From Pseudoalteromonas aurantia (GTDB taxonomy: Bacteria > Pseudomonadota > Gammaproteobacteria > Enterobacterales > Alteromonadaceae), in the NCBI RefSeq assembly GCF_005886875.1, contig NZ_PNBY01000067.1, positions 1-46,310 on the forward strand: a stretch of 46,310 nucleotides of DNA. Reading direction: 5' to 3'. Below are positions 7,627 through 16,001 of the stretch, piece by piece. A model generated the notes under the pieces. The model saw only the letters and a program-made list of their open reading frames with translations, did not search any database and was not told where the DNA came from. How positions within the stretch are numbered: the stretch's first letter is position 1; the number at the start of each line of letters is the position of its first letter. The translations under genes and the position numbers were made by a program.

Positions 7627-10610
7627 CGATGTTAACGCAAATCAAAGACAATTTGGCCACATTGGACTTGCCTTTGGCTGTGTGGTCAAAAGAATCAACA
7701 CGGACATTGATGCCGCTAAGTCAATTAGTGGGCGATCAGATCTCCATCAATGATGTGGCCGGTGTCATTCCTGCTGTTACACCAAATACCTTGGGCAGTG
7801 AATCATTTAGAAAAGCGTATGGCTTGAAATATGCGTACATGGGTGGCGCAATGGCCAATGGCATTCACTCAGCAAAGATGGTCGCAGCATTTGCAAATGC
7901 AGGTATGCTTGGTTCATTTGGTGCTGGTGGCTTAACGCTTTCACATATAGAGCAAAGCTTGCAAGAGATTAAGCAAGCTGTGGGCGGGAAAACATTTGCT
8001 ATGAACATGTTGCATAACCCCGCTGATCTAGAGTGGGAGATGCAAGTGGTGCAGTTGTGTCTGGACAATGAAGTCAAAGTTGTTGAAGCTGCGGCTTATA
8101 TCAATTTAACGCCTGCATTGGTTTATTTTCGCTTGAAAGGTGCGCAATTGATCAATGGTCAAGTTGTCCCCGCCCAACGAGTGATAGCGAAGATTTCGCG
8201 TCCAGAAGTAGCCGCTAAGTTCTTAGCGCCAGCCCCTAGTAAGATGGTTGCAAAACTGGTTGCTAGTGGTCATTTGAGTGAGGCTGAAGCCACACTTAGC
8301 GAAAAAATCGCGATGGCAGATGATATCACAGTAGAAGCGGATTCTGGTGGACACACTGACCATGGTTCATTGTCGTGTATATTCCCGCAAATGTTACGTT
8401 TAGCAACTCGCATGCGCGAGCAACACGGCTATAAACAGCCTGTGCGTGTAGGTGCTGCTGGCGGTATTGGTTGCCCTGAGTCTGTCGCGGCTGTCTACGC
8501 AATGGGTGCTGCCTATGTTGTTACCGGATCTATTAACCAAGCGTGCGTTGAGTCAGGAACTTCTGATCTCGTGCGTGAAATGTTAACTAATGCAACGACT
8601 GCTGATGTGGTTTCTTCACCATCTGCAGATATGTTTGAATTGGGCGCACAAGTACAAACTTTGAAAAAAGGCACTATGTACGGCGTACGTTCACAAAAAT
8701 TATACCAAATATATAAGCGGTATGATTCGTTGGAACAGATCCCTGAAGCGGACAGACTGCAACTTGAAAAGCAGATGTTTCACAAACCGCTTTTGCAGGT
8801 ATGGGAAGATACTAAAGCCTTTTTTGCCAGTCGCAATTTACAGCGTATAGCCGATTCCGCAGAGCAAGATCCAAAACGCAAGATGGCGCTGGTATTCCAG
8901 TGGTATTTAGGCCAGTCATCTAAATGGGCAATAACAGGCGACGCAGGGCGACGTATTGATTATCAAATTTGGTGTGGCCCAGCAATGGGTGCAAATAATG
9001 ATTGGTTACAAGACACGCATTTACAAGCTGCATCAGCGCGTACAGTTGAGGGGATTGCAAATTACCTACTTAACTGCGCTGCATATTTAACTCGGGTAAA
9101 TATTGCAAAAAACCTATTCGTTTCAGGTATAGAACAATGCCAAGACGGAACTTTTCCTATTCGACTGCAGCAGGTCAGTGAATATGCTGATGTGCCACGT
9201 GATAAGGAAGAAATACAGAACAATTCTTTTCAAGGAGAACACAAGAAGATGAATACAGTAGTAAATCAAAAATTAGATCTGACAGAGTCAAAAAAGTACT
9301 TTAAAAAGTTATGGGATGTTATTCCTGGTGGCGTGCACTATAACTTTGCGGATCCTGAAAGAGCGCTGATCGTCCCGTTTGTTAAAGGAAAAGGTTCGCG
9401 AGTTTGGGATATGGATGGTAACGAACACCTTGATTTATTCTGTAAATTTGGTGCTTTGTTTGTCGGCCATAACAACGAAGAGTACAATCAGATCTTAATT
9501 GATAATATGCAGAAGCTTACGTCTGTAGACACTTTTGACCTTGAGCACGAAGTATGTCAAAAGCTCATTGACAATATACCTTCTGCTGAACGCGTGCGTT
9601 TTAGCTTGAGTGGTACTGAAGCGGTACAAAATGCGATTCGTTTAGCACGTGGTTACACAGGTAAGCCTCGTTTTGTCCGTTTCCATGGCCACTATAACGG
9701 TAATGCGGATAATGTCGTAGGGGGTCGTTTCAATGCTGATGGTTTAGACTTCCCTGTACCTGAAATGTTTAAAGGAGATATGTTAGATACTTTAGGACGT
9801 TTCCCAAATACATTGCAAGATCAGACGTTTATGCTACCTTGGAATGATCCAGAGGTATTAGAGCGTACATTGGAACAGCATGGTCATGAAATTGCAGCGG
9901 TATTGATGGAACCAATCTGTATGAATGGTGGTGGTATCTTACCGAAAGACGGTTATCTAGAGCGTGCAAAAGCAGCGTGTGAGAAGCACAACGTAATATT
10001 GATTTTTGATGAAGTAATCACTGGCGTTCGTTTTGGTTTAGGTGGTGCACAAAAGTTACTCGGTGTAACTCCTCACCTTACGACATTGGGTAAAGCGCTG
10101 GGTGGTGGTGCTGTGCCAATTTCAGCTATCGTAGGTCGTAAAGACATCATGGACTATTACGCTAAAGGTAAAGTGATCCATGCTGGTACTTTCAATGGTT
10201 ACCCAATGGGCTTAGCGGCAATTAAAGCAACCTTTGATTTAATTGAAAAAGATCCTGGTTGTTATGATCGTATGGGTGGGTTGATGTCACAAATGGCTGA
10301 TATCTTCGTCAAAGCGGCACACGCAGCGGATATGCCTCTTGTGCTTCAGGGCATGCCTAATGGTATGGTATTCCACTCACAAAATGAGTTGGTTGACCGT
10401 TCAGAAGGCTATACAGCAAAAGTTAAGATGTGTGACATTATTATCCGAGAAATTAGTAAGCGCTATGGCATTCAGTTCTCACCGTTGTCTCGTATGTATT
10501 CAAACTTGATGCTTAATCAAGATGATGTTGCGTTCTTCGAAGAGCGTATTTATCCGACTATGGTTAATGCAAAGCAAATCATCGATATCACCTTCCCTAA
10601 AGGACTTTGA
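7623..10610 (+). CDS. PfaD-like enoyl reductase fused to class III aminotransferase
   Basis: The start ATG overlaps the previous stop as ATGA; an open frame reaching back to a GTG at 7572 is only read-through of the upstream gene. Residues 1 to about 535 form an FMN-dependent TIM-barrel enoyl reductase of the PfaD/nitropropane dioxygenase family, with GAGGL, EADSGGHTDHG and GAAGGIG motifs. Residues 543-995 are a complete class III, PLP-dependent aminotransferase of the glutamate-1-semialdehyde aminomutase type, with SGTEAVQNAIRLAR for the phosphate group, IFDEVITGVR, and TLGKALGGG carrying the Schiff-base Lys824. Ordinary PUFA synthases lack an aminotransferase. Its presence implies that beta-keto or aldehyde intermediates are converted to amines, as in zeamine and fabclavine biosynthesis. 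The junction holds an in-frame ATG (9249) behind AAGGAG, so a free 453-residue aminotransferase might also be made. Confidence 0.9.
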   Translation: MTMLTQIKDNLATLDLPLAVWSKESTRTLMPLSQLVGDQISINDVAGVIPAVTPNTLGSESFRKAYGLKYAYMGGAMANGIHSAKMVAAFANAGMLGSFGAGGLTLSHIEQSLQEIKQAVGGKTFAMNMLHNPADLEWEMQVVQLCLDNEVKVVEAAAYINLTPALVYFRLKGAQLINGQVVPAQRVIAKISRPEVAAKFLAPAPSKMVAKLVASGHLSEAEATLSEKIAMADDITVEADSGGHTDHGSLSCIFPQMLRLATRMREQHGYKQPVRVGAAGGIGCPESVAAVYAMGAAYVVTGSINQACVESGTSDLVREMLTNATTADVVSSPSADMFELGAQVQTLKKGTMYGVRSQKLYQIYKRYDSLEQIPEADRLQLEKQMFHKPLLQVWEDTKAFFASRNLQRIADSAEQDPKRKMALVFQWYLGQSSKWAITGDAGRRIDYQIWCGPAMGANNDWLQDTHLQAASARTVEGIANYLLNCAAYLTRVNIAKNLFVSGIEQCQDGTFPIRLQQVSEYADVPRDKEEIQNNSFQGEHKKMNTVVNQKLDLTESKKYFKKLWDVIPGGVHYNFADPERALIVPFVKGKGSRVWDMDGNEHLDLFCKFGALFVGHNNEEYNQILIDNMQKLTSVDTFDLEHEVCQKLIDNIPSAERVRFSLSGTEAVQNAIRLARGYTGKPRFVRFHGHYNGNADNVVGGRFNADGLDFPVPEMFKGDMLDTLGRFPNTLQDQTFMLPWNDPEVLERTLEQHGHEIAAVLMEPICMNGGGILPKDGYLERAKAACEKHNVILIFDEVITGVRFGLGGAQKLLGVTPHLTTLGKALGGGAVPISAIVGRKDIMDYYAKGKVIHAGTFNGYPMGLAAIKATFDLIEKDPGCYDRMGGLMSQMADIFVKAAHAADMPLVLQGMPNGMVFHSQNELVDRSEGYTAKVKMCDIIIREISKRYGIQFSPLSRMYSNLMLNQDDVAFFEERIYPTMVNAKQIIDITFPKGL
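9232..9251 (+). promoter_or_regulatory. Possible internal ribosome binding site and start at the ER/aminotransferase junction
   Basis: AAGGAG at 9232-9237 precedes an in-frame ATG at 9249-9251, a slightly long spacing of 11 nt. The ATG falls exactly where the aminotransferase domain begins (Met-Asn-Thr). Translation from here would give a 453-residue protein, the usual length of a stand-alone class III aminotransferase. This suggests either a dual-product gene or the scar of two genes fused by loss of a stop codon. Confidence 0.4.
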
Positions 10611-10615
10611 TAAAC

Positions 10616-11383
10616 ATGACACAGCAAATAGCAGTTGTAACTGGTGCTGCTGGTGGGTTTGGTGCGGCGATATGCCGCGCCTTACTTGCGTCAAATTATA
10701 TGGTAGCAGCGGTTGATTTGAATGAAGACAAGTTAGCATCTTTAAAACATAGCTTGGGTAATAACTCGCACTTATTAACTTTTGTGATGGATGTGACGAA
10801 TACCGATAGTGTTGAAGCGGTATATGAGCAGTTAGTACAAATAGAAAACAGTGCTATTACAGTACTCGTTAATAACGCGGGGATTTTACATAAGGTTTAT
10901 TGCCTTAAAAAAGAATCCTTAGCAGCCGCAAAACAGACGTTTGACGTGAACTTAACTGGTGCTTTCAATTGCACGACTATCTTTAGTCAAGCCATGGTGA
11001 GGCAAAAGTATGGCCGTATCATTAATATAGGTTCGGTAGCTGGAATTTGGGGCTCTGGTGGCAGTACTGCATATGCAGCATCTAAAGCTGGCTTGATAAA
11101 AGCATCTGAGTCATGGGCACAAGAGTTAGGGCCAATGAATATCTGCGTAACATGTGTAGCCCCTGGGATCTGTAAAACTCAAATGTTTGATCAGTTTCTT
11201 GAAACCGAAAGCATACCTGATGCGGAAGAAGCAAAATTCGCGCGTCGCATTGTGCCAATCGGCCGATTTGGCCATGCGGATGATGTCTCTGAAGTTGTAC
11301 AGTTCTTGGCAACTTGTAAAACAAATTACCTCAATTCCGCCGTGATCACCATTGATGGTGGCATGCGAGTTGGGTCTATGTAG
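10616..11383 (+). CDS. FabG-like short-chain dehydrogenase/reductase
   Basis: This 255-residue classical SDR has the cofactor motif TGAAGGFG at the N-terminus, NNAG in the middle, a catalytic Ser near SVAGIWG and YAASK as the Tyr/Lys pair. The family reduces 3-oxoacyl or related carbonyl groups with NAD(P)H. The chosen ATG lies 5 nt after the stop of the aminotransferase fusion, with AAAGGA about 10 nt upstream; a TTG at 10607 overlapping that stop is less likely. In the zeamine/fabclavine layout a reductase sits at the same place. Here it probably sets the stereochemistry or oxidation level of the polyamine chain. The exact substrate cannot be told from sequence. Confidence 0.88.
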   Translation: MTQQIAVVTGAAGGFGAAICRALLASNYMVAAVDLNEDKLASLKHSLGNNSHLLTFVMDVTNTDSVEAVYEQLVQIENSAITVLVNNAGILHKVYCLKKESLAAAKQTFDVNLTGAFNCTTIFSQAMVRQKYGRIINIGSVAGIWGSGGSTAYAASKAGLIKASESWAQELGPMNICVTCVAPGICKTQMFDQFLETESIPDAEEAKFARRIVPIGRFGHADDVSEVVQFLATCKTNYLNSAVITIDGGMRVGSM

Positions 11384-11426
11384 CGTAAAACGTGAAACTT
11401 AAATGGAACAATTGTAAGGAATTAAC

Positions 11427-12653
11427 ATGAGTAATAACGCAGCGTTTTTACCGGATAACTACTTATTGACTGGTGCATCAGGTGTACTAGGCGGATGTAT
11501 ATTAACAGAATTATTAGCAAGTACTGATGGCAAAATATATTGTATGTCTCGTGAGCAAGATTTAGATAATGCTCGCAGTAGAATTTTGGCTATGGTCGAT
11601 CTGTATGACCCAAAAGGAAAAGTTGCAGATCAAGTCTCACGTATCAGTGTTATATATGGGGATCTAGGAAAAGAGTTACTTGGTCTAAGTCGTGATAATT
11701 ACGATACTTTGGTGTCTCAAGCTAAAGTTGTTATTCACTGTGCAGCCAAGCTTTCTCTTATTGCTGAATATCCAGCATTGAGAGAGGAAAATGTCGTTGG
11801 CACGGAGCGAATTGCTAAGTTATGCATGGATGCGAACATTCCGCTTTTATATACCTCTAGTTTTTCGGTGATTGGCGATAAGCTTTATGAGCCAGGCTTT
11901 ATGCTTAAAGAAGATAAAGTAGATTATGGCCAGTGTTTTGACGACTTAGGTTATGAGCAAACTAAGTTTGAAAGTGAAGTGCTACTTAACGATCTTGCTA
12001 AGCAAGGCCTGCAAATGGCGATTGTACGCCCTGGAAATATTTGGGGAGATAGTGAACACGGTCGTTATCCACTTACAGGTACTACTGTCAAAGGGATCTA
12101 TTATGAAATGGTCAGAGCTTTGGTGGAAACGGGCTACACTTTTCATTCTACAGATGACTTTGATGTTACCCCTGTGGACTATGTTGCGAAGGCCAGTTTA
12201 GCAGTGGTTAAAAATATCAATACTGTAAGCGGCCAAACTTTCAATTTAGTGAATCCACACCCACCAACATATAACGGTATTGTCGACTTACTGCGAGAAT
12301 ATGGTTATGAAGTACGTAATGTACCTTGTGATGACTACTTTCAAGCATTGCACGAAGATCGTATGTTATTAAATGGTAAGCCATATCATTCTAGTTTTAC
12401 AGATATACTAGCCCTCATCGGAGATGATGATGACTTGTCTGAACAGGCTAAGTACGATACATCTAGCATTCAAGCATTATTAGAAGGTACAGGTATAAGT
12501 TGCCCTAAACTTGATAATAAACTAATGAAAACCTTGCTAGATCACTGTGTTGCTTCTGGTTTGATTAAAGCTCCTGCCGACCAACATCCACTTGCTGAAA
12601 TCAGTGAAGAGATCACAGCCAAGGTGTTTATGGAACATTTATACGACGCTTAA
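11427..12653 (+). CDS. Stand-alone thioester reductase (extended SDR, Lys2/NRPS R-domain type)
   Basis: This 408-residue protein resembles the reductive release (R) domains of NRPS and PKS enzymes. It has LLTGASGVLGG for NAD(P)H binding, a Ser/Thr-rich YTSSFSVIGD strand and the catalytic YEQTK motif. Such domains reduce carrier-protein thioesters to aldehydes, sometimes to alcohols. As a separate protein beside a PUFA-like synthase, it is the likely chain-release step. The aldehyde could then be transaminated by the class III aminotransferase to a terminal amine, as proposed for zeamine. The start is supported by TAAGGAA about 7 nt upstream. The 43-nt gap to the upstream SDR has no terminator, so it belongs to the same operon. 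Confidence 0.88.
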   Translation: MSNNAAFLPDNYLLTGASGVLGGCILTELLASTDGKIYCMSREQDLDNARSRILAMVDLYDPKGKVADQVSRISVIYGDLGKELLGLSRDNYDTLVSQAKVVIHCAAKLSLIAEYPALREENVVGTERIAKLCMDANIPLLYTSSFSVIGDKLYEPGFMLKEDKVDYGQCFDDLGYEQTKFESEVLLNDLAKQGLQMAIVRPGNIWGDSEHGRYPLTGTTVKGIYYEMVRALVETGYTFHSTDDFDVTPVDYVAKASLAVVKNINTVSGQTFNLVNPHPPTYNGIVDLLREYGYEVRNVPCDDYFQALHEDRMLLNGKPYHSSFTDILALIGDDDDLSEQAKYDTSSIQALLEGTGISCPKLDNKLMKTLLDHCVASGLIKAPADQHPLAEISEEITAKVFMEHLYDA

Positions 12654-12666
12654 TTGGGTATTTATT

Positions 12667-13443
12667 ATGAGCGAAAAATTAAAATTGAGTATGCTACAGC
12701 TAGATTTAGCGTGGCAAGATGCGGCTGTTAATAGAGTAGCAATAGAAAAGCATCTAGAGGGAATATCTGGTAGAGATTTGATTGTATTACCTGAGATGTT
12801 TTCCACAGGGTTTGATATGAAACCGGCTGGTTTGGCTGAAACGATGGACGGTGACACTGTCGCTTGGTTAAAAGAGTTAGCGAAGAAACAGAACTCAGTC
12901 GTGTGCGGTAGTATGATGATGCTAGTAGGCAGTGATCATGTGAATCGTTTTTTATGGGTTACCCCACAAGGTACGGTGTCTCATTATGATAAGCGTCATC
13001 TGTTTAAATTTGCAGGTGAAGATGAGCATTACACTGCGGGTACAGAGAAGGTAATCTTTCAGTTAGGACAGTGGCGGATTGCTCCGTTTATTTGTTTTGA
13101 CTTACGCTTTCCCGTTTGGTCAAGAAATTTAGATTGCCAATATGATTTAGCACTCTATGTGGCAAACTGGCCAAAAGTGCGTTCATTACAGTGGAAGAGT
13201 CTGATCCCTGCAAGAGCAATTGAAAATCAGAGCTTTGTGGTTGCAGTTAACCGTGTTGGCGTTGATGGTAATGACATTGCGTACAGTGGTGACTCAATGG
13301 TTGTGGATCCGCTAGGCGAAACATTATTGCACGCTATGAATAAGGAAGTGGTACTTAACATTGAGCTTGATTTAAATGAGCTTAAAGATGTGAGAAATCG
13401 TTTCCCATTTTTGCAAGAGGCGGATGGGTTCACCATCAGTTAA
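12667..13443 (+). CDS. Nitrilase-superfamily amidase, YafV/Nit2-like
   Basis: This 258-residue protein carries the full Glu-Lys-Cys triad of the carbon-nitrogen hydrolase superfamily: Glu43 in VLPEMFSTGF, Lys109 in YDKRHLF and Cys143 in ICFDLRFPVWSR. The motifs are very close to E. coli YafV and Nit2-type omega-amidases, which hydrolyse omega-amides of 2-oxo acids such as those left by glutamine transamination. It is the last gene before a strong terminator and lies 13 nt after the thioester reductase, so it is part of the operon. Two roles can be imagined: clearing the by-product of an amino donor used by the fused aminotransferase, or trimming an amide in the product. Neither is shown. The start is ATG 12667; the open frame extending upstream overlaps the previous gene. 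Confidence 0.88.
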   Translation: MSEKLKLSMLQLDLAWQDAAVNRVAIEKHLEGISGRDLIVLPEMFSTGFDMKPAGLAETMDGDTVAWLKELAKKQNSVVCGSMMMLVGSDHVNRFLWVTPQGTVSHYDKRHLFKFAGEDEHYTAGTEKVIFQLGQWRIAPFICFDLRFPVWSRNLDCQYDLALYVANWPKVRSLQWKSLIPARAIENQSFVVAVNRVGVDGNDIAYSGDSMVVDPLGETLLHAMNKEVVLNIELDLNELKDVRNRFPFLQEADGFTIS

Positions 13444-13450
13444 ACCTGCT

Positions 13451-13476
13451 AAAAAACGCCCTTACGGGCGTTTTTT
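13451..13476 (+). terminator. Strong intrinsic terminator of the biosynthetic operon
   Basis: A perfect 11-bp stem, AAAAAACGCCC with GGGCGTTTTTT, encloses a TTAC loop and ends in six T. It lies 8 nt after the nitrilase-like gene. Because the arms are A- and T-tailed it could work in both directions. Confidence 0.92.
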
Positions 13477-13555
13477 AAATCTATTTAGTGGTGCCTAATA
13501 TGTAACTTTAATGGTGCCCTTACTAACCTTTACCAAATCTTTGAGCCATATATGG

Positions 13556-13569
13556 TACAACTAGTTAAC
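13556..13569 (+). promoter_or_regulatory. RstA-box-like site upstream of the exporter operon (tentative)
   Basis: TACAACTAGTTAAC matches 9 of 12 defined positions of the E. coli RstA box (TACATNTNGTTACA, from memory). The operon it precedes encodes an RstA-like regulator, so autoregulation is conceivable. A 10-bp palindrome CCATATATGG (13546-13555) directly abuts it. The matches are weak and could be chance. Confidence 0.2.
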
Positions 13570-13634
13570 TACGTAGACTTTCGCTAATTAAGTTTACAAC
13601 CGATGCAATAATTTAAGGATAAGTGAGAATTTAA

Positions 13635-15308
13635 TTGGAAAGTTTAAATCGTCTTTATAAAAAATACTTTTGGTATTTTGCTTTTACCCTACCGGTCGGG
13701 ATTTTACTCGGCATTATTAGCATGCACGTCTTACAGATAATCAATGATGCGCTGACGGCAGGAGTCGAGAATATAACTTATTCCGCAAAACAGTTCTTTG
13801 CAACAATTGGAGTATTGTTTGCTTTAGGTGCAGTTAATGAGTTTGTTAAAATTCGTTTAGTGGTTAATGCAAGTCGAGATATTCATAGCAGATTGGTTGA
13901 TAAAGTGCTTGGCTCATCATTCGAGCGTGTTGAAAAAGTGGGCCTTCCTAAGGTTAATGCAACATTGAGCAAAGACGTAGATACGGCTATTAAATTCTTC
14001 CAAGTGTTGCCGCAAATGGTCGCTAATATCTCGCTGATAGCATGTGCAATTGCTTACATGGCTTATCTGTCTTTAACTGCTTTGATGTATGTTCTAGCTT
14101 TAATTACCTTTGCAGGGTTGAGTTTTACGTTGATCATTTTGTTATCACGTAAGTATTTACAAAGTATTCGAGAGTGTGCTGATTCATTGATGGAACATTA
14201 CGAAGCGATAGTGAAAGGTAAAAAAGAGTTGTCTTTGGACTCAAAGCGTCAACGTTATGTGCGAAAGGATATCCGCAGTACATTAGAGCTATTGAGAAAA
14301 AATAACCGAAGTGCACTGACCTTATTTGGTATGCTAGAGCATTGGGGACAGTTTATTTTATTTGCGATATTAGGGGTGATTTTGTATTACCTCGGAATGA
14401 CTTTAGGTTTAGATAAAACGGTGGTGGTTGGTTATATTTTAACTCTATTATTTATTCTTGAGCCTATTGAGCAGGTAACGCAAGCATCGACGGATCTGAT
14501 GGAGGCTAAAGTTGCATTTAAGAAAATCGAGAGCCTAGAGTTATCAGATGACTTCATTGATAAAGAGCAAGAAGTCAAAGCGCTCGGTCTAAACCTTAAT
14601 TTGCGATTACGTAATATTACATATCGATATGAAGCAGAAGTTGAGTCAGAGCAAGGGTTTAAAATTGGTCCAATTGATAGTGAGTTCAAGGCGGGAGAGG
14701 CAACGTTTATAATTGGTGGTAATGGCAGTGGTAAATCAACCCTATTTAAAATGCTAGCAGGGTTGTACGGGCCGACTTCAGGGGAACTCCAATACGGAGA
14801 TATCACAGTTGAAGAAAGTAATATCGTTAGTTATCGAGAGTGTATAAGTCTTATTGCTGCTGATTTTTGGGTATTTAAACATATTCTTATTGATGATTCA
14901 GGGGAAGATGAAAAGTTGCTACAGCAACTCGTTTCTTTGCTTAAGTTAGATAAAGCAGTTGAAGTTATAGAAGGCAAATGGAGTAAAACGACATTATCTC
15001 AAGGGCAAAGAAAGCGATTAGCACTGATCCAATCTTATATAGAACAAAAACCCATTGTATTGCTGGATGAATGGGCTGCCGATCAAGACCCCGTGTTTAA
15101 AAAAGTATTTTATGAAGAAATAGTGCCCTCTTTAAAGGCGCAAGGCAAAGTGGTGATCATTGTTTCCCATGATGATAACTATTATCATACAGCTGACCGT
15201 TTAATGGAATTAAGAGATGGCCAGTTGATATTACATAAAACAAATAAGCCAGCTGCAAGTCCCCAAAACGATCAGTTTTTTAAAGTATTAGATGGTTGCA
15301 AGGAGTAA
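13635..15308 (+). CDS. Cyclic-peptide-type ABC exporter (SyrD/PvdE-like), fused membrane and ATPase domains
   Basis: This 557-residue protein has an N-terminal half with about six membrane segments (for example near residues 13-40, 47-65, 125-180 and 240-280) and a C-terminal ATPase. The ATPase shows Walker A GGNGSGKST, a signature-like LSQGQRKRLAL, Walker B VLLDEWAADQDP and the SHDD switch. The DEWAADQDP form is typical of the SyrD/PvdE (cyclic peptide exporter) family, which exports lipopeptides and siderophore precursors to the periplasm. The start appears to be TTG, with a weak GAGAA site upstream; no better ATG fits the N-terminus. It forms an operon with the two-component genes that follow (3-nt gap). 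Position next to the polyamine operon suggests it may export that product or protect from it. This is inference, because a terminator separates them. Confidence 0.85.
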   Translation: MESLNRLYKKYFWYFAFTLPVGILLGIISMHVLQIINDALTAGVENITYSAKQFFATIGVLFALGAVNEFVKIRLVVNASRDIHSRLVDKVLGSSFERVEKVGLPKVNATLSKDVDTAIKFFQVLPQMVANISLIACAIAYMAYLSLTALMYVLALITFAGLSFTLIILLSRKYLQSIRECADSLMEHYEAIVKGKKELSLDSKRQRYVRKDIRSTLELLRKNNRSALTLFGMLEHWGQFILFAILGVILYYLGMTLGLDKTVVVGYILTLLFILEPIEQVTQASTDLMEAKVAFKKIESLELSDDFIDKEQEVKALGLNLNLRLRNITYRYEAEVESEQGFKIGPIDSEFKAGEATFIIGGNGSGKSTLFKMLAGLYGPTSGELQYGDITVEESNIVSYRECISLIAADFWVFKHILIDDSGEDEKLLQQLVSLLKLDKAVEVIEGKWSKTTLSQGQRKRLALIQSYIEQKPIVLLDEWAADQDPVFKKVFYEEIVPSLKAQGKVVIIVSHDDNYYHTADRLMELRDGQLILHKTNKPAASPQNDQFFKVLDGCKE

Positions 15309-15311
15309 GCG

Positions 15312-16001
15312 ATGGCAAATAAAAAACGTATTTTATTGGTTGAAGATGATAAGCGCCTCAGCCATATGATTTCTCACGTACTTCGTCATGAAGGTTACAT
15401 AGTCACCTGTGCGTTTGATGGTCAAATCGCATTGGAAAAGCTAAATGGTGAGCTTTTCGATGTTATTTTACTAGATATGATGTTACCCAGACTTAACGGT
15501 ATAAGTGTTTTAGAACAAATTTTGCCTGAGTACACTGGTGTTATTGTAATGATGACTGCGAGTAATGATGAATATCTAGAAGCAGATGCACTGGCATTGG
15601 GTGTGCATGACTTTATCAATAAGCCAATCCGCCCTCATATATTGGTTGCAAAAGTCAAAGCGTTAATACGTCTTGCAGGACAAGCTCCCACTTTTAGAAA
15701 ATCGGTTTTTCAAATACAAGACTTGACGCTTAATACCAGTAATCGTAGTTTTCACTTAGATGATATACCGGTAGAGTTGACAGAAGCCGAGTTTAGTCTG
15801 ATGTATTATTTAATGTCCCACCCTGGTAAAATTCTAGATAGAGCTAGTATTATTTCGGCGGTGAGGGGAATTGAATATGATGGACATGATCGTTCCATAG
15901 ATATGAGACTCTCATCTTTACGTAAAAAAATAAATGACAACGTTCCACCCTATAAGTACATAAAAACGGTTAGGGGCATAGGATATGTGTTACGTGAATG
16001 A
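15312..16001 (+). CDS. OmpR-family response regulator, RstA-like
   Basis: This 229-residue protein has an N-terminal receiver domain with the acidic pair Asp12/Asp13, phosphoacceptor Asp55 in LLDMMLP, the MTAS threonine and the NKP lysine. A C-terminal winged helix of the OmpR type follows. The DNA-binding half contains RGIEYDGHDRSIDMRLSSLRKK, close to the RstA signature of E. coli. It follows the exporter gene after 3 nt and overlaps the kinase gene, so the three are co-transcribed. It probably controls the exporter operon or a membrane-stress response. Whether it also regulates the upstream biosynthetic genes cannot be read from the sequence. Confidence 0.88.
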   Translation: MANKKRILLVEDDKRLSHMISHVLRHEGYIVTCAFDGQIALEKLNGELFDVILLDMMLPRLNGISVLEQILPEYTGVIVMMTASNDEYLEADALALGVHDFINKPIRPHILVAKVKALIRLAGQAPTFRKSVFQIQDLTLNTSNRSFHLDDIPVELTEAEFSLMYYLMSHPGKILDRASIISAVRGIEYDGHDRSIDMRLSSLRKKINDNVPPYKYIKTVRGIGYVLRE

